Source: a bacterium | Lineage (GTDB): Bacteria; CSSED10-310; JAJRTK01 | Assembly: GCA_024278345.1 (NCBI GenBank) | Contig: JAJRTK010000232.1 | Location: forward strand, 1 to 28,646 | Length of the DNA: 28,646 nucleotides | Reading direction: 5' to 3' | Shown here: piece after piece, positions 16,679 through 27,200 of the stretch | How positions within the stretch are numbered: position 1 is the stretch's first letter | Layout: the number at the start of each line of letters is the position of its first letter | Program-made: the position numbers and the translations under genes | Notes under the pieces: model-generated | What the model saw: only the letters and a program-made list of their open reading frames with translations | Told to the model about the DNA's origin: nothing | Database searches by the model: none

Positions 16679-17137
16679 ATGAGATCCATCGGCAAAGCAC
16701 CGTCATCGGCAGTCCGCACTCCAAAGCCCCCGGGCCGCCCCACAATCAAGCCACTTCGCCATGCGGTCGCTCACAAGCTGAAGAAAAAGGCCCGGGAGAT
16801 CAAGTCAGGCAGCGATCAATTCAAGATGGCCGATAACAACGGAGACGGTCAGATCGACCGCCAGGAAAAGCGGCAGGCTGCTTCCATCTGGGCAGCGAAA
16901 AAACGCCCCCGGGCTGACCTCAACGGTGATGGAAAGATCGACCGCCAAGAGTTCAAACAGGCAGTGGAAAAACGCCAGGAGCTCGCAGCCGAAAAGCATC
17001 CCGATGCCGACCTCAACGGTGACGGAAGAATTGGCCGCCGCGAACGCAAAATGGCCATGGCGCAACAGCAAGTACAAACGCCTCAGCAGCTTCTTGCCAG
17101 CGTTCAACAGCAAATGCTCGGAAGCCTGCGCCTCTAG
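16679..17137 (+). CDS. Three-EF-hand calcium-binding protein
   Basis: This 152-residue protein holds three 12-residue EF-hand loops: DNNGDGQIDRQE (52-63), DLNGDGKIDRQE (80-91) and DLNGDGRIGRRE (111-122). The first two have the full canonical ligand set; the third has Gly at loop position 9 instead of Asp but keeps D1, N3, D5 and E12, so calcium binding is likely. There is no signal peptide. The first 42 residues are very basic and Pro-rich (PKPPGRPTIKP, KLKKKAREI), suggesting binding to nucleic acid, acidic lipid or a protein partner, with the loops in the cytoplasm. The tail is Gln-rich. AGGAG precedes the ATG by 7 nt. Upstream is a sigma-54-type promoter with paired inverted repeats, and a strong hairpin lies 35 nt after the stop, so it is probably a single-gene, activator-dependent unit. 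Confidence 0.85.
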   Translation: MRSIGKAPSSAVRTPKPPGRPTIKPLRHAVAHKLKKKAREIKSGSDQFKMADNNGDGQIDRQEKRQAASIWAAKKRPRADLNGDGKIDRQEFKQAVEKRQELAAEKHPDADLNGDGRIGRRERKMAMAQQQVQTPQQLLASVQQQMLGSLRL

Positions 17138-17172
17138 ATCTTCAGCTTTTCTTTCCATCGCTCCGAACTCTT

Positions 17173-17199
17173 GCGAAGGCGGCACCGGGCCGCCTTCGC
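17173..17199 (+). terminator. Hairpin terminator after the EF-hand gene
   Basis: GCGAAGGCGG and CCGCCTTCGC form a perfect 10-bp stem around the loop CACCGGG, 35 nt past the EF-hand stop. The following TGGTTGTT is only moderately T-rich, so it may be a weak intrinsic terminator or an mRNA 3'-end stabiliser. It ends 45 nt before the next start codon. Confidence 0.6.
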
Positions 17200-17244
17200 T
17201 GGTTGTTCGCCTGTGAAACAGCCCCTTCTTCATTGGAGGCCACC

Positions 17245-19275
17245 ATGATGACGCGGAACCCAATGTCATGCCCTATTCCCATGCGATTTGCCCTGGCACT
17301 CTGGGGACTTCTCTTGGCGCTGGCCTGCGCCGGGTGTGCTGGAGACGATTCCACCACCGACGTCGATCCACGGCCAGATGGTAGCTACGCCCTCAACGAG
17401 ATCATTCTGGGCCAGGATTCGCCGAACCTTCTCAAAGGGATCTCCGTGGCCTTCGATCCCGATCGCCGCGAAGTCTACGTTGCCTCGATTCTCGCCGGCC
17501 ACATCGCGGCGGTGCCTCTAGACGGAGGTGGCATGAGCCGAGTCATGGAGCAGGAGGGTGACGGCTGGGAGGTGAAGGCTCTGGCCTTCGATCCGAAACG
17601 CCGGCATCTCTGGATCGTCGATAAAGGCGGGGAGGAGATCTGGATCGTGGACACGGATTCCGGGAAGATGCTGCGGCGAAGGGACACCTCCGTTGATGCC
17701 GGTTCAAATCCCGGTGCCTATCCCATCCGTTCCATCGCCCTGGACGCCAGCCGCGATGAGATCTATGTCTCCAGGCAAGATGGGGATCGGGTCTTGGTCT
17801 ACGACTCAGCTCTGGAGAAGAGGAAAGAAATCCTGGCCGGACGCTCTAGCCAAACCCTTGTTTGGGACGAATCGAACGACCGGCTTCTGGTCTTCTCCGT
17901 TCCTGGCCGCGACTCTAGCGAGCCGGGCGTCATTCTGGCGCTCCCCGGTGGAGAGACATCGGGGATGACGGAGATTCCGTCGCCCCGGGGCCGAGGTCCG
18001 CAACCCAAGCTCTTGGCCGTAGACGCCAATGGCGCGATCTACGTGGCTGGATCATCGCTTTGGAAGCTGAACGATGGCGGTGGCATCGTGTGGGAAGCTG
18101 CCTTAGATCTGAGTCCGGCGGCTGTGGCTGTTTCCGGCAACGAAGTGGGCATCCTGTTCCGATACGGGCCCGCGAACCAGGAAACCTACGTCTCCCGGCT
18201 CAGCAGATGGAACCGGGATGATGGTCGCTCCATGGGAAGCCGCATGGCCCGTTACGAGTCGAGCCACGTGGTGGGAACAGTAAGCGGGTTCGCGGTAGGC
18301 AACGGAGGAGACGCCAGCATCACCCTCTTCCCCGCCGGATCTGGCGAAGGACGGACAATCAAAGTAGGTTCTTCCGCGGAAGACGTGCTCCTGACGCCGG
18401 ACGGCCAACGAGCACTGGTGCTGAATCGGCTGGGCGGCAGCCAACTGGTTGAAGTAGATCTTGAAACGGGAACGGGGCGAACTCTGGAAGCTGGTGCCTG
18501 GCCCATCCGCTTCGTCGCTCGCCCCGCGGACGATAAGCTCTTCGTTCTTAGCCATTTCGAGTCGAAACTCTCCCTGTTCCGTCTGTCGGATCTGACGCCA
18601 CTTTCCACGATCCCGTTGGGCGTTCGTGGATCAACCACCGATACCATTGCAGCCATGGCCGCTGATCCAGAAGGCCGGCTTCTAGCGGCGCTCATCTGCG
18701 AGCAGGGAAAAGTGGTCCTTGTAGACGGCGCCCGGGAAGAGGTCCGTGGGACGGTGGCGATTTCGGACGTGGCTCTGAGCGCCGGCCCGGGACGGCTTCA
18801 AGGTGCCGTAGACGGAGAGGGTGACCGAGTTTTCGTCTACGAGCAAAAAGGGCGCCTTCTGACGCGGCTGGACGGTCCGAATTTCCGGATCGCGGCAACA
18901 AGCCAGGTCATTCCCAGCCAGACATCAGGTGGCGGGTATCGCTTGAAAACCGTTTTTTACAGTCGGCAACTGGACCGGCTCCTGGTGGGCGATCAAATTG
19001 TCAATCCCGACACTTTGCAGGTGGTAGGCCGGGTTCCGAACGTGCATCGCGTCGTGGGGGAAAGCCAAGGCCGCCTGTGGGGCCAGCGCCGTGGCGCAAA
19101 CGGCCTGGAAGTCCTGGTGACCCTGGATTCGGGAACACTGGAAAGCTTGGGTGAACAATCGCTGGGCACCACATCAGTGATGTCCTCGGCCATCTGGATT
19201 TCTCCCGATCAGGGCCGCGCCCTGGTGGCGAATCCGTCGGCTAGCACGCTCTCTTTGGTGCCTTTACTGGAATGA
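17245..19275 (+). CDS. Secreted or lipid-anchored beta-propeller protein
   Basis: From the ATG at 17245, which has GGAGG 5 nt upstream, this is a 676-residue protein. Residues 11-31 form a signal sequence ending ACAGC; Cys31 (or Cys28) may be lipidated, although the lipobox is not ideal. The rest is a series of NHL/YVTN-like propeller strands such as REVYVASIL, RRHLWIVDKGGEEIWIVDT, DEIYVSRQDGDRVLVYDS and NDRLLVFSV. These repeat roughly every 45-50 residues, and the length would suit one large or two smaller propellers. No catalytic motif is visible; such proteins usually bind partners or ligands on the outer surface. The gene converges on the S8 protease across a nested hairpin, and the start at Met13 (17281) is an alternative. 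Confidence 0.8.
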   Translation: MMTRNPMSCPIPMRFALALWGLLLALACAGCAGDDSTTDVDPRPDGSYALNEIILGQDSPNLLKGISVAFDPDRREVYVASILAGHIAAVPLDGGGMSRVMEQEGDGWEVKALAFDPKRRHLWIVDKGGEEIWIVDTDSGKMLRRRDTSVDAGSNPGAYPIRSIALDASRDEIYVSRQDGDRVLVYDSALEKRKEILAGRSSQTLVWDESNDRLLVFSVPGRDSSEPGVILALPGGETSGMTEIPSPRGRGPQPKLLAVDANGAIYVAGSSLWKLNDGGGIVWEAALDLSPAAVAVSGNEVGILFRYGPANQETYVSRLSRWNRDDGRSMGSRMARYESSHVVGTVSGFAVGNGGDASITLFPAGSGEGRTIKVGSSAEDVLLTPDGQRALVLNRLGGSQLVEVDLETGTGRTLEAGAWPIRFVARPADDKLFVLSHFESKLSLFRLSDLTPLSTIPLGVRGSTTDTIAAMAADPEGRLLAALICEQGKVVLVDGAREEVRGTVAISDVALSAGPGRLQGAVDGEGDRVFVYEQKGRLLTRLDGPNFRIAATSQVIPSQTSGGGYRLKTVFYSRQLDRLLVGDQIVNPDTLQVVGRVPNVHRVVGESQGRLWGQRRGANGLEVLVTLDSGTLESLGEQSLGTTSVMSSAIWISPDQGRALVANPSASTLSLVPLLE

Positions 19276-19335
19276 GGCAGACCAATGCCGGCTTTGCTCA
19301 TCGTACCGGCCAGGAACCAAACAAGGAGAGCTCAG

Positions 19336-19409
19336 TCGCCCTCGACTGCGATGAAATGGCCTTTCGCACAGCCGAGAGCGGCTGTGCTCCATCAAGTGGC
19401 CGAGGGCGA
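19336..19409. terminator. Nested hairpins between convergent genes
   Basis: GCACAGCCG-AGAG-CGGCTGTGC at 19366-19387 is a perfect 9-bp hairpin. It sits inside a second inverted pair, TCGCCCTCG at 19336-19344 and CGAGGGCGA at 19401-19409. Lying between the ends of two convergent genes, it probably serves as a bidirectional terminator or barrier, though T-runs are absent on both sides. Confidence 0.5.
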
Positions 19410-19420
19410 TGACCGGAACC

Positions 19421-22400
19421 TCAATGGATGACGCTGGCGGAACCCGAGCCAAGGATCCTCCGAGTGTTGCGCCTGCGTCTGACCTTGCAGCCTACGACGA
19501 AAAGCCCCAGTAGTAGGGCCAACGCGAAGACCGCACCACCCAACGGCACCATCCCGGTAGCGGGGATGGTGAAAGAAACGAAACTGGAAAGCTGAGAGGG
19601 ATTCCCCTGATCATCCCGGGCCAGCACGGCGAAGTCGTAGGTCTCCCCGACGGTGAACCCGCTCACCTTCATGCTGGTGAGGAGACCGGTATCAAGGCTG
19701 TCCGTGAGCTGGTCCTGGGATATTTTCCAATGAAGTGTGTAGCCGCCCAGGTCGTTCTCCAAGAGAGGCTGCCAACTGGCGACGATGGAACGGGTTCCTC
19801 GCCCCGATGCGGCATGGGGCTCTCGAAAAAGCCCTCCGATGGTTCCCAGCGCCAATCCCCTGACGATTCCCACCGGTGTGTCGATGACAAAGGTAGTGCT
19901 CCGGTGGTCGGGTAGGGCCCGTCCGGCGGCGGATCGTGCGCCTGTCACCAGCAGGGTGTAGGTTCCGTCGGGTGTTTCGACCTGAACATCGAAGGTCAAC
20001 GCGAGGGTGTCGTTGGGCAAGCGGGTGGTAGACCACTGGGGATTCGCCAGGGCAAAATCATCGTAAGGCGGATCCACGCCGAATGTGACCGATGGCAAGA
20101 CGGCACTGTCCATGCTCCCGCTGAAGAGAAGCGTAAACGTCACTGTTTCGGCACTGACGGGGCTTGGCGGGTCAAGAGTCACCTGTTGGAGGTAAACAGG
20201 GCCTCCGGATGCTGGATCGGAGAGCCAGGCTCCGTAGTCGATGATGCCAAGACCGTTCTGGGGCGCGTCGTACCAGTCGTAGAGAGCCGGAATGTTCGCA
20301 CCTTCATCATTGGTTTTGTCGCCGTTGGTATCAGTCGCCTCCATCTGGGCGGTCACGGCGGCCCCCCAGTAGTTGCCGGTAAAGGTCGCGGGGGAGGTAC
20401 TGTCGTTCCGGACAGAGAATCCGGTACCGCTGGCCAAGTCGATGGTGGAACCGGACGCGCTGCCAGCGCCATTGAGGAGAATCCCGTCGCCATCGGCATC
20501 GGCGATGGTGGAGTTGCGAATCTCCGGAGATCCCGTCACTTCAGTTCCGGCATTGGCGAAGATAAAGGAATCCTCGATGACGCCGGTAACGCCGGTGACG
20601 CCACCTCCATTGTGGGCGATGGTGGAGCCACGGATTTCCGTGGGCCCCGCGATCCCGCTGGAGTTCTCCTCCACGATGGAATCCCGGATAAAGGCAGCGC
20701 TCACCGTATCATTGAAACGCAGGGTGGCCGAAGCCAACCCTCCGGTCACGTTACCACACCGTTCGACGGTGGTTCCCACGATGGCGGAGGCCTTGACGAA
20801 ACCGCAATCGCTAAAGCCACCGCCATCGATGAGCCCCACGGAAATGTAGCCGCCGGAGATGGTGGTGTCTCGGAGCATACTCCCCGGCCCGGTCGTGATG
20901 GCGATGCTCCCTGTATCCGCCAGAGTCATTCTTTCCAGTAAAGGGTTGGAAGCAGAGTCCCCGGCGAAACCCTGAGCCGTATGTTGGATTGTGACGTCGG
21001 CAAGATAGGGGTTGGCGCCGGTGGCACTCACTCCGCTACTGTATTCGACATGGACGTATTGGAGAGCGGATCCCTCCCCCAGTCCGTATCGCTCCAAGAG
21101 ACTCACCACGCTGTTCGTGGAATCCGTGGCCGCAATATCCAAGTCTCCGTCACCATCCAGATCCCCCAAGGCGACACTGTAAGGGGAATTCCCCACTCCC
21201 AGCTCCTTGGCCACCCAAGTCGTGCCCTGGTGCAGCAGGAGAGAGAGACTGTTCCCGTTTGGGTTGGCAAGGGCGATGTCCAGGTCTCCATCCTGGTCGG
21301 CATCGCCAACGGCCACGCCATAGGGCGAGACGGAGAGGCTCACATCTTCCCGAAGCCATGTGTTTCCGGTGTATCGAAGGATGCTGAGACTACTTCCTCC
21401 GGAATTGGAGCAAACGATTTCTAGAGAAGCATCTCCGTCTAAATCGGCCAGAGCCACATCGACGGGCTGAGCACCCACAGCGACATCTTCTCTGGTCCAC
21501 TGCCCGGTACCCCGCCACCAGATGGTCACGGTATCGGACAACGAGTTGGCCACGACGATATCCAGTTGATTGTCGCCGTCAATATCGCCAATGGCAAGGC
21601 CCTCCGGTCCCGTGCCCACGGCGAGATCCGTCCGCGCCCAGACTCCAAGATCGAGCAGGAGCAGACTCACTGTACCGGAGTCCATGTTGGTGACAGCGAC
21701 ATCTGGATCGAGATCCGAATCCAGATCGCCAATGACGATATCGGTCGGAGAGCTGCCCACCGTAACCTCCGCCAGCGCACTCCAGACACCCTGAGCATTG
21801 GCGGTGAGCATCGTCACGGTGCCGCTCACCTTGTTGGCGACGGCGATATCCGCATCGCTGTCACCATCCAAATCGCCAACTGCCACCCCCTGGGGGCTTG
21901 TACCCACAAGAATGTCCTGCCGGGTCCAGGAGCCGGCATCTGAAGTCAGAAGAGTGACGGAGGTGCTCGACTGTCCGGAGACCACCAAATCCGCGTCACT
22001 ATCGCCATCGATATCGCCCGCGACGACGACCAGAGGACCTGCCACGACATTGAGATCCTGACGCGGACCCCACCACCAGGAGTCCTCACTGGTGTCATCG
22101 AAGCGAAGGAGACCCCAGTCCCCGACAGCCGGGGCCTTCTCCGCCGAAGTCAAGAGAATGGGCTTCGCCAGTGTCCCCACAGCTCGAAGCTTGCCCTGAA
22201 CTATGAAATCGAGAGGCGAGCTCTTCTTGAGAAATCTAAAGATCGTTCCCGGCGGGAGAGTGAGAGTTGCACCCTGACACACTAGAAGCGTATTCCGAAC
22301 CACGTAGGTATCTTCCGCAAGAGTGGTGTCGGTGCAGAAAACATTGCTGGGAAGCTCGGTTCCTCCGTCGATCTCCAAATCGTATTGCAGACTCTCCCCG

Positions 22401-24019
22401 AAAGGACCATCGCCCAGAAGAAGGAGATCCAATTGGATCAAGCCGCCTCCCTTCGCCGGTGGAGAGAGCGTGAGCGCAAAGCTGTTCGCACCGTTTCCAA
22501 CGACTTCGCCCGAAGCAATGTCCCCCCACGAACCTGTCCCATCGGTAATGCTCACGCCCGCCGTCGGCGAACTCAGCGTACCCGACAGACTCGACAGGTT
22601 TCCGAAACCGCTCTGGATCTCCAAGCTCAGTGTGACCGACTCGCCCAAGTCCAACCGGCCATCGCCGTCTCCTCCCGGATCGGAAATCACGACGCCAAAA
22701 ATGGCCACCTCGGGAACGACAGGTGTGGAAAGTGCCAATGCCGCACTGGGAAGGCCTGCGCCAACATCCAGGGCAGGAATAGTTTTTGCGGTTCGCAGTA
22801 CCTGCTGAGAAAGCAGATGAACGTTCCAGGTGGGATGAACTGAAGCCAGGAGGGCGATGATGCCGGTCACCACTGGTGCGGCCAGGCTCGTTCCCTGCCA
22901 CTGGCCATAAGCGCCACCGGGTAGCGTGCTCCAGATCTCCACGCCCGGGGCACCCAGATCGACCCAATCTCCATAACTGGAAAAGATGGCCCGCTGGCCT
23001 TGGCGATCGATGGCGGCGACGGCGAGGACATTGTCGTTGGCGGCCGGATAGACGGGCTTGGAGGTTCCATTATTCCCCGCGGCGGCCACGACAACGGTTC
23101 CCAGAGCAACGGCCGCATCGATGGCATCCTGGATGGCCTGGGAGTAACTGTCGGCGCCGATGGAGAGGTTGATCACACGAGCTCCATTGCTGGCGGCCTT
23201 CGTGATGCCCGCCGCAACATTGGAAAAGGTGCCGATTCCCCGGGCATCCAACACCTTGATGGGCATAATGCCGCACTGCCAACAGAGTCCGGCGACGCCG
23301 ATCCCGTTGTTGCCGGTAGCCGCGGCGATACCGGTGACATGGGTGCCATGTCCGGCATCATCTTCCGGATCGTCGTCACCATTGACCAAGTCAGCGCCCG
23401 GAACGAGAACGACGCGCCCCTGGAACTCAGGGTGAAATTGGGCAAGTCCAGTGTCGAGAAGGGCGATGACCGTGGCCGGGTCCCCGGTAGCCTGCCCCCA
23501 GGCCTCCGGTCCATCCACGTCGATGTCGGGGGTCCCCCCCGACTGCCCGGTATTGTCAAGAGCCCATTGCTCGGGAAAGCTGGTGTCATCGGGCATCACG
23601 ACTCCCAGTGCCCGAACGGGGCCATCGATCTCGGCCCAAAGGACTTCTTTCCGCTTGCGAAGGAGAGCCAGGATCTCCCCTGGTTCAGTTTCTTTTGCAA
23701 GGTCCAGCAAAATGGTGCGGCAAAGACCCGCAACCCGCTGGCGGCGGGCCTCGTCCCAAGGCCCTCGACTGGACCGGCGCCACCGTTCCGAAAACGCCAA
23801 AGGCGCCGCACACTCCCCGTGAAGAAAAGCAGCGCCAGCAATCCCCGGAAGAAGCGGAAGGCGCCGGACAAGCCCAGACGGGGACGAGGGCGCCGGGTCT
23901 GCATCTCGCGGGGCCAGGCGTACCATGAGCATGGCGGGAGAGCCAAACGCCCCCGTCATCCCGCAGGACGAAATGATCCCCAAAAAGAGGGGAAGCCATC
24001 GTGCAAGAGCTCTCCACAT
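19421..24019 (-). CDS. S8 subtilisin-like protease with propeller nested in beta-helix
   Basis: This 1,532-residue exported protein starts with a signal (ISSC at 16-19 is lipobox-like) and a prodomain-like region (about 28-135). The S8 domain (about 140-430) has the full triad: Asp189 in LLDTG, His224 in GHGTHV, Ser378 in GTSLAAP, with oxyanion Asn316. After a linker domain (435-550), a right-handed beta-helix begins (about 555-650), is interrupted by seven FG-GAP/VCBS repeats of about 47 residues (about 655-978, motif GDLDGDxDxDIAV), and resumes to about 1260. An Ig-like domain, an Fn3-like domain and a hydrophobic segment (about 1493-1511) followed by VRRRRNTRR end the protein; IPATG precedes that segment. 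The FG-GAP Asp clusters probably bind calcium. AGGAGG lies 7 nt before the ATG. It is likely a surface or secreted protease; substrate unknown. Confidence 0.92.
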   Translation of the reverse strand: MWRALARWLPLFLGIISSCGMTGAFGSPAMLMVRLAPRDADPAPSSPSGLVRRLPLLPGIAGAAFLHGECAAPLAFSERWRRSSRGPWDEARRQRVAGLCRTILLDLAKETEPGEILALLRKRKEVLWAEIDGPVRALGVVMPDDTSFPEQWALDNTGQSGGTPDIDVDGPEAWGQATGDPATVIALLDTGLAQFHPEFQGRVVLVPGADLVNGDDDPEDDAGHGTHVTGIAAATGNNGIGVAGLCWQCGIMPIKVLDARGIGTFSNVAAGITKAASNGARVINLSIGADSYSQAIQDAIDAAVALGTVVVAAAGNNGTSKPVYPAANDNVLAVAAIDRQGQRAIFSSYGDWVDLGAPGVEIWSTLPGGAYGQWQGTSLAAPVVTGIIALLASVHPTWNVHLLSQQVLRTAKTIPALDVGAGLPSAALALSTPVVPEVAIFGVVISDPGGDGDGRLDLGESVTLSLEIQSGFGNLSSLSGTLSSPTAGVSITDGTGSWGDIASGEVVGNGANSFALTLSPPAKGGGLIQLDLLLLGDGPFGESLQYDLEIDGGTELPSNVFCTDTTLAEDTYVVRNTLLVCQGATLTLPPGTIFRFLKKSSPLDFIVQGKLRAVGTLAKPILLTSAEKAPAVGDWGLLRFDDTSEDSWWWGPRQDLNVVAGPLVVVAGDIDGDSDADLVVSGQSSTSVTLLTSDAGSWTRQDILVGTSPQGVAVGDLDGDSDADIAVANKVSGTVTMLTANAQGVWSALAEVTVGSSPTDIVIGDLDSDLDPDVAVTNMDSGTVSLLLLDLGVWARTDLAVGTGPEGLAIGDIDGDNQLDIVVANSLSDTVTIWWRGTGQWTREDVAVGAQPVDVALADLDGDASLEIVCSNSGGSSLSILRYTGNTWLREDVSLSVSPYGVAVGDADQDGDLDIALANPNGNSLSLLLHQGTTWVAKELGVGNSPYSVALGDLDGDGDLDIAATDSTNSVVSLLERYGLGEGSALQYVHVEYSSGVSATGANPYLADVTIQHTAQGFAGDSASNPLLERMTLADTGSIAITTGPGSMLRDTTISGGYISVGLIDGGGFSDCGFVKASAIVGTTVERCGNVTGGLASATLRFNDTVSAAFIRDSIVEENSSGIAGPTEIRGSTIAHNGGGVTGVTGVIEDSFIFANAGTEVTGSPEIRNSTIADADGDGILLNGAGSASGSTIDLASGTGFSVRNDSTSPATFTGNYWGAAVTAQMEATDTNGDKTNDEGANIPALYDWYDAPQNGLGIIDYGAWLSDPASGGPVYLQQVTLDPPSPVSAETVTFTLLFSGSMDSAVLPSVTFGVDPPYDDFALANPQWSTTRLPNDTLALTFDVQVETPDGTYTLLVTGARSAAGRALPDHRSTTFVIDTPVGIVRGLALGTIGGLFREPHAASGRGTRSIVASWQPLLENDLGGYTLHWKISQDQLTDSLDTGLLTSMKVSGFTVGETYDFAVLARDDQGNPSQLSSFVSFTIPATGMVPLGGAVFALALLLGLFVVGCKVRRRRNTRRILGSGSASVIH

Positions 24020-24124
24020 CTCAGTTTACCTCCTAGAAAGGAGCTCGTTCTCAAATATTCTCTTGATTTGGTGACGTTGCGCTTTTAGGGCAGAAAACTC
24101 TGTCCGGGGCGATGACGGGCGAGT

Positions 24125-24180
24125 GGCGGCGGACGGATTGCCGCCGCCGCGAGCGGAACGCAACCCAAAGAAAAGAAAGC
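24125..24180 (+). repeat. Dispersed intergenic repeat, copy B, with hairpin
   Basis: A perfect hairpin, GGCGGCGG-N8-CCGCCGCC at 24125-24148, is followed at 24151-24179 by the core GAGCGGAACGCAACCC then AAAGAAAAGAAAG. It lies between the cyclase gene and the S8 protease gene, both of which are on the minus strand. It is the best match to the consensus in the window and may contribute to termination of the cyclase transcript, for which no other terminator is visible. Confidence 0.7.
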
Positions 24181-24201
24181 GGTTTGCTCGGAATGCGTTC
24201 T

Positions 24202-27200
24202 TCACAAGTCCCGCGACCCTCGGTTTAATGGCTCCCAAAGAGGGCGAACCCTTGGGTGCCGGTGAAAAACCTGGGCCAGACCGGTCGGGAGGTTTTCCTC
24301 CATGCGAGCCTCCTCTTTCCGGGCTTCCCGAAGAGCAGCCTTCGCCGCAACTCCATCACCCTGCACTTGCAAGAGGCGTGACTGAAACCAGTGTGCCAAA
24401 TAAAGCTGACGCCTGGCGCCGGTGGAAACCATCTCCTCCCGAGCATCGGAAAGAAGCGCTGAGGCCCGCCGAACGATAGACGATAGCGACGAATACTCCA
24501 AAGCGACCTCGGCAAAACAGAGAGCCGCCTCCAGGAATAGATCGGAGTCCCTGTGACCTTCCAGAAAAGCCGCAACGCCCAACAAGTCCTTCTCGCTCTT
24601 CATGGGCTCCCTGTTTCCGGGCAACCACTGGCAGATTCGTGCAAGGATCTCCACTTCAGTGTAACCGATTTCATTGGCCAGACGATGCGCCTCCCGCCAC
24701 TTCTTGCCTGCCTCACGGCGATCGCTGTTCAACCAAGCGATCTCCCCCTGAAGTTGCAAGGCGTCGCATAGCTGGACCCGGTCTTTTCGCTCTCGGCTGC
24801 TCGCCACGCAGGCATCAAGAAGCTCGCCTGCGCGGGGAAACTCCCCCAAATCCACGAGCACACTCCCAAGATTAAACCAAACCAGGGTTTGTTCCTCGAT
24901 ACTCCCCGCCTCCGCCTGCTGGGAGCCGAGTTGCTCGAATGCCTCCAACGCCTCGCCCAACCGGCCCATGATGCGCCAGAGTGAGGCGAGATTTCCCACG
25001 TGGCGACGTCGCCCGTCGCCATCCCCGATCTCCTTGCAAAGCTCGGCAGCCTGCTGGAAATAACCTGCGGCAACCTCAATTTCCCGCCGCTGAGCCGCAA
25101 CGGTTCCCAGATTCCCGAGGACGACGGCCACAAGATACCGGTCCCCGGTCTTCTGGCAGAGGTCCAGCGCCTGGCGAAATACCCTATCCGTACGCTCCCA
25201 GTCTCCACGTCGATAGTAGACGGTGGCAAGATCGTTCAGGACCGAGACACCCCGGCGGTGATCCCCATGCTGGCGGCACAGTTCCAAGGCTCTGTCAAGG
25301 GTGTCGATGGCCTTCTCGAAAGCTCCCTGGAACGACTCCATCGTCCCCTGCTGGTCCAAAAGGAGAGCCTCCAACTTCGGTTCACCCAGCTCCCTTGCGA
25401 GAACAATCGCCTTCTGGACCATCTCTAGGGCCTGATCGGCTCGGCCTTGCCTGAATTCCACCCTTCCCATGAAGCTCTTCGCTCGAATCTCCTGTTGGAG
25501 AAGGCTGTGGCAGCGGGCCAAGACGCCGGCTTTCTCAGCCTCCGCCGCCAGGCGATCGAGATCGCCACGGCGGCCGGCGATTTCCGCGGTTTCGAGCACC
25601 ACCTCCACTTCCTCTCGTGGAAGCGCAAGCTTCCTGGCCAGATCCCGGGCGATGGCGAGATCCTCGCCAGCCTTGTGGAGGAACCCATGGAACTTCTCCG
25701 CCGACGCACGATCTCGAAGAAGGTCCAAGCGAATCCGCTCTTCTTCCGGCTTCAGCAAGCGAAGCGCACTGCTGAAAAACTCCATGGCCTCAAGCTGTGC
25801 TCCAGTCCCGCTGGCCTGATGCCCGGCACCGCGATAGGCTTCCACCGCCCGAGCCGCTTCGCCGGCGTATTCCCAATGATGACCCAGGGCTGGCAGGTGC
25901 AATTCCCGGTCGTGACTGAACTGCTCCTCTATGGCTTCCGCCGCCCTACGGTGGAGGCGACGGCGGTGGCGCACCAGAATACTGCCGTACGCCACCTCCC
26001 GGGTGAGAACATGCCTAAAGGCAAGCCTGCTTCCTGCCGCTTTTACGAGGATCTGCCTTTCCCGAAGCTCAACCAGAACAGTTGGGAGCTCGGAACGTAC
26101 CTCCTGGAAACGATCCAGTAGGCCGCCGTCGAATTCGCGGCCCAAGATGGCGGCCACGCGGGTGACGCGGCGGGCATCAGGAGCCAGGCGATCGAGACGT
26201 GCGGCGATGAGCGCCTCGATGGTGGGCGGCAGCTCTTCCCTCCCGGGTTCCCGGTCCAGGGTGAGCCGCCCCTCCTGCTCACGGAGAAGACCGCTTTCCC
26301 GGAGGTGGCGAACCAGTTCCTCTACATAGAGAGGGTTTCCGCCAGATCGCCCCGCCACAAGATCCCGAAGCGGATCCGAGACCCCTTCCCCCAACAGGGC
26401 CTGGAGCATGGATCCAATGGCCTTTTGGGAAAGCTCGGACAAAACGCAGGCTTCATGGGATCGGGGAAGCTCGCATCCAGGCCGGCTCAAGATCAGCAGC
26501 ACTGCGGGGTACTCCCCGATGGCGGCAGCCAGGTGGCGTACCGCATCACGGGTTGCCTCGTCGGCCCAATGGAGATCCTCGATGACGTAAAGGTGCGGCC
26601 GCTCTCTGGCCAAAGCCAACAAAAAGTAGCGAATGGCCAAGAGGCTGTTGAGCCGGATCGCCTTGGGCTCGAGCTGATCCAAGGGTGATCCCGGCTGGCG
26701 ATGGCCAAGGATCGCGCCAAGGTGGTGGCAGTCGATCTCGGAGAGCCCCAGCCGGCGACCTTCCTGCCAAACGCGCTCAAACTCAGAGCCCGCCCCGTCG
26801 GGCAGACAGCTTTGTATCAGGCGGCCAATGGCGCCATAGGCGGGATCGCCAAACGACTGCGCGGCTCCCTCGGCCACGGTAAAGCCAAGCGCTCTGGCGC
26901 GGCTCGCCAACTCCTCTTTGAGGCGGCTCTTGCCGATTCCGGCCTCCCCCTGGATCGTCAAGATCCGGCCCAATCCGTCACGAGCCTCCGGCAGCCGGCG
27001 CACCAGCCCAGCTAGGTCTTCGGCCCGCCCCACGATGGGCGCATCGACTCGTAAGCGACGGCAGCTCCGGGACCGCCCCAGCAACGAATAGAGGCGCAGG
27101 GGCTTCGCCTTGCCCTTCACGCGGAAAGAGCCCTGGAGCTCCGTTTCTGCCCCGTGGAGGCGGGCGACGAGGCTATCGGTCATCATCACTTGCCCCCAAT

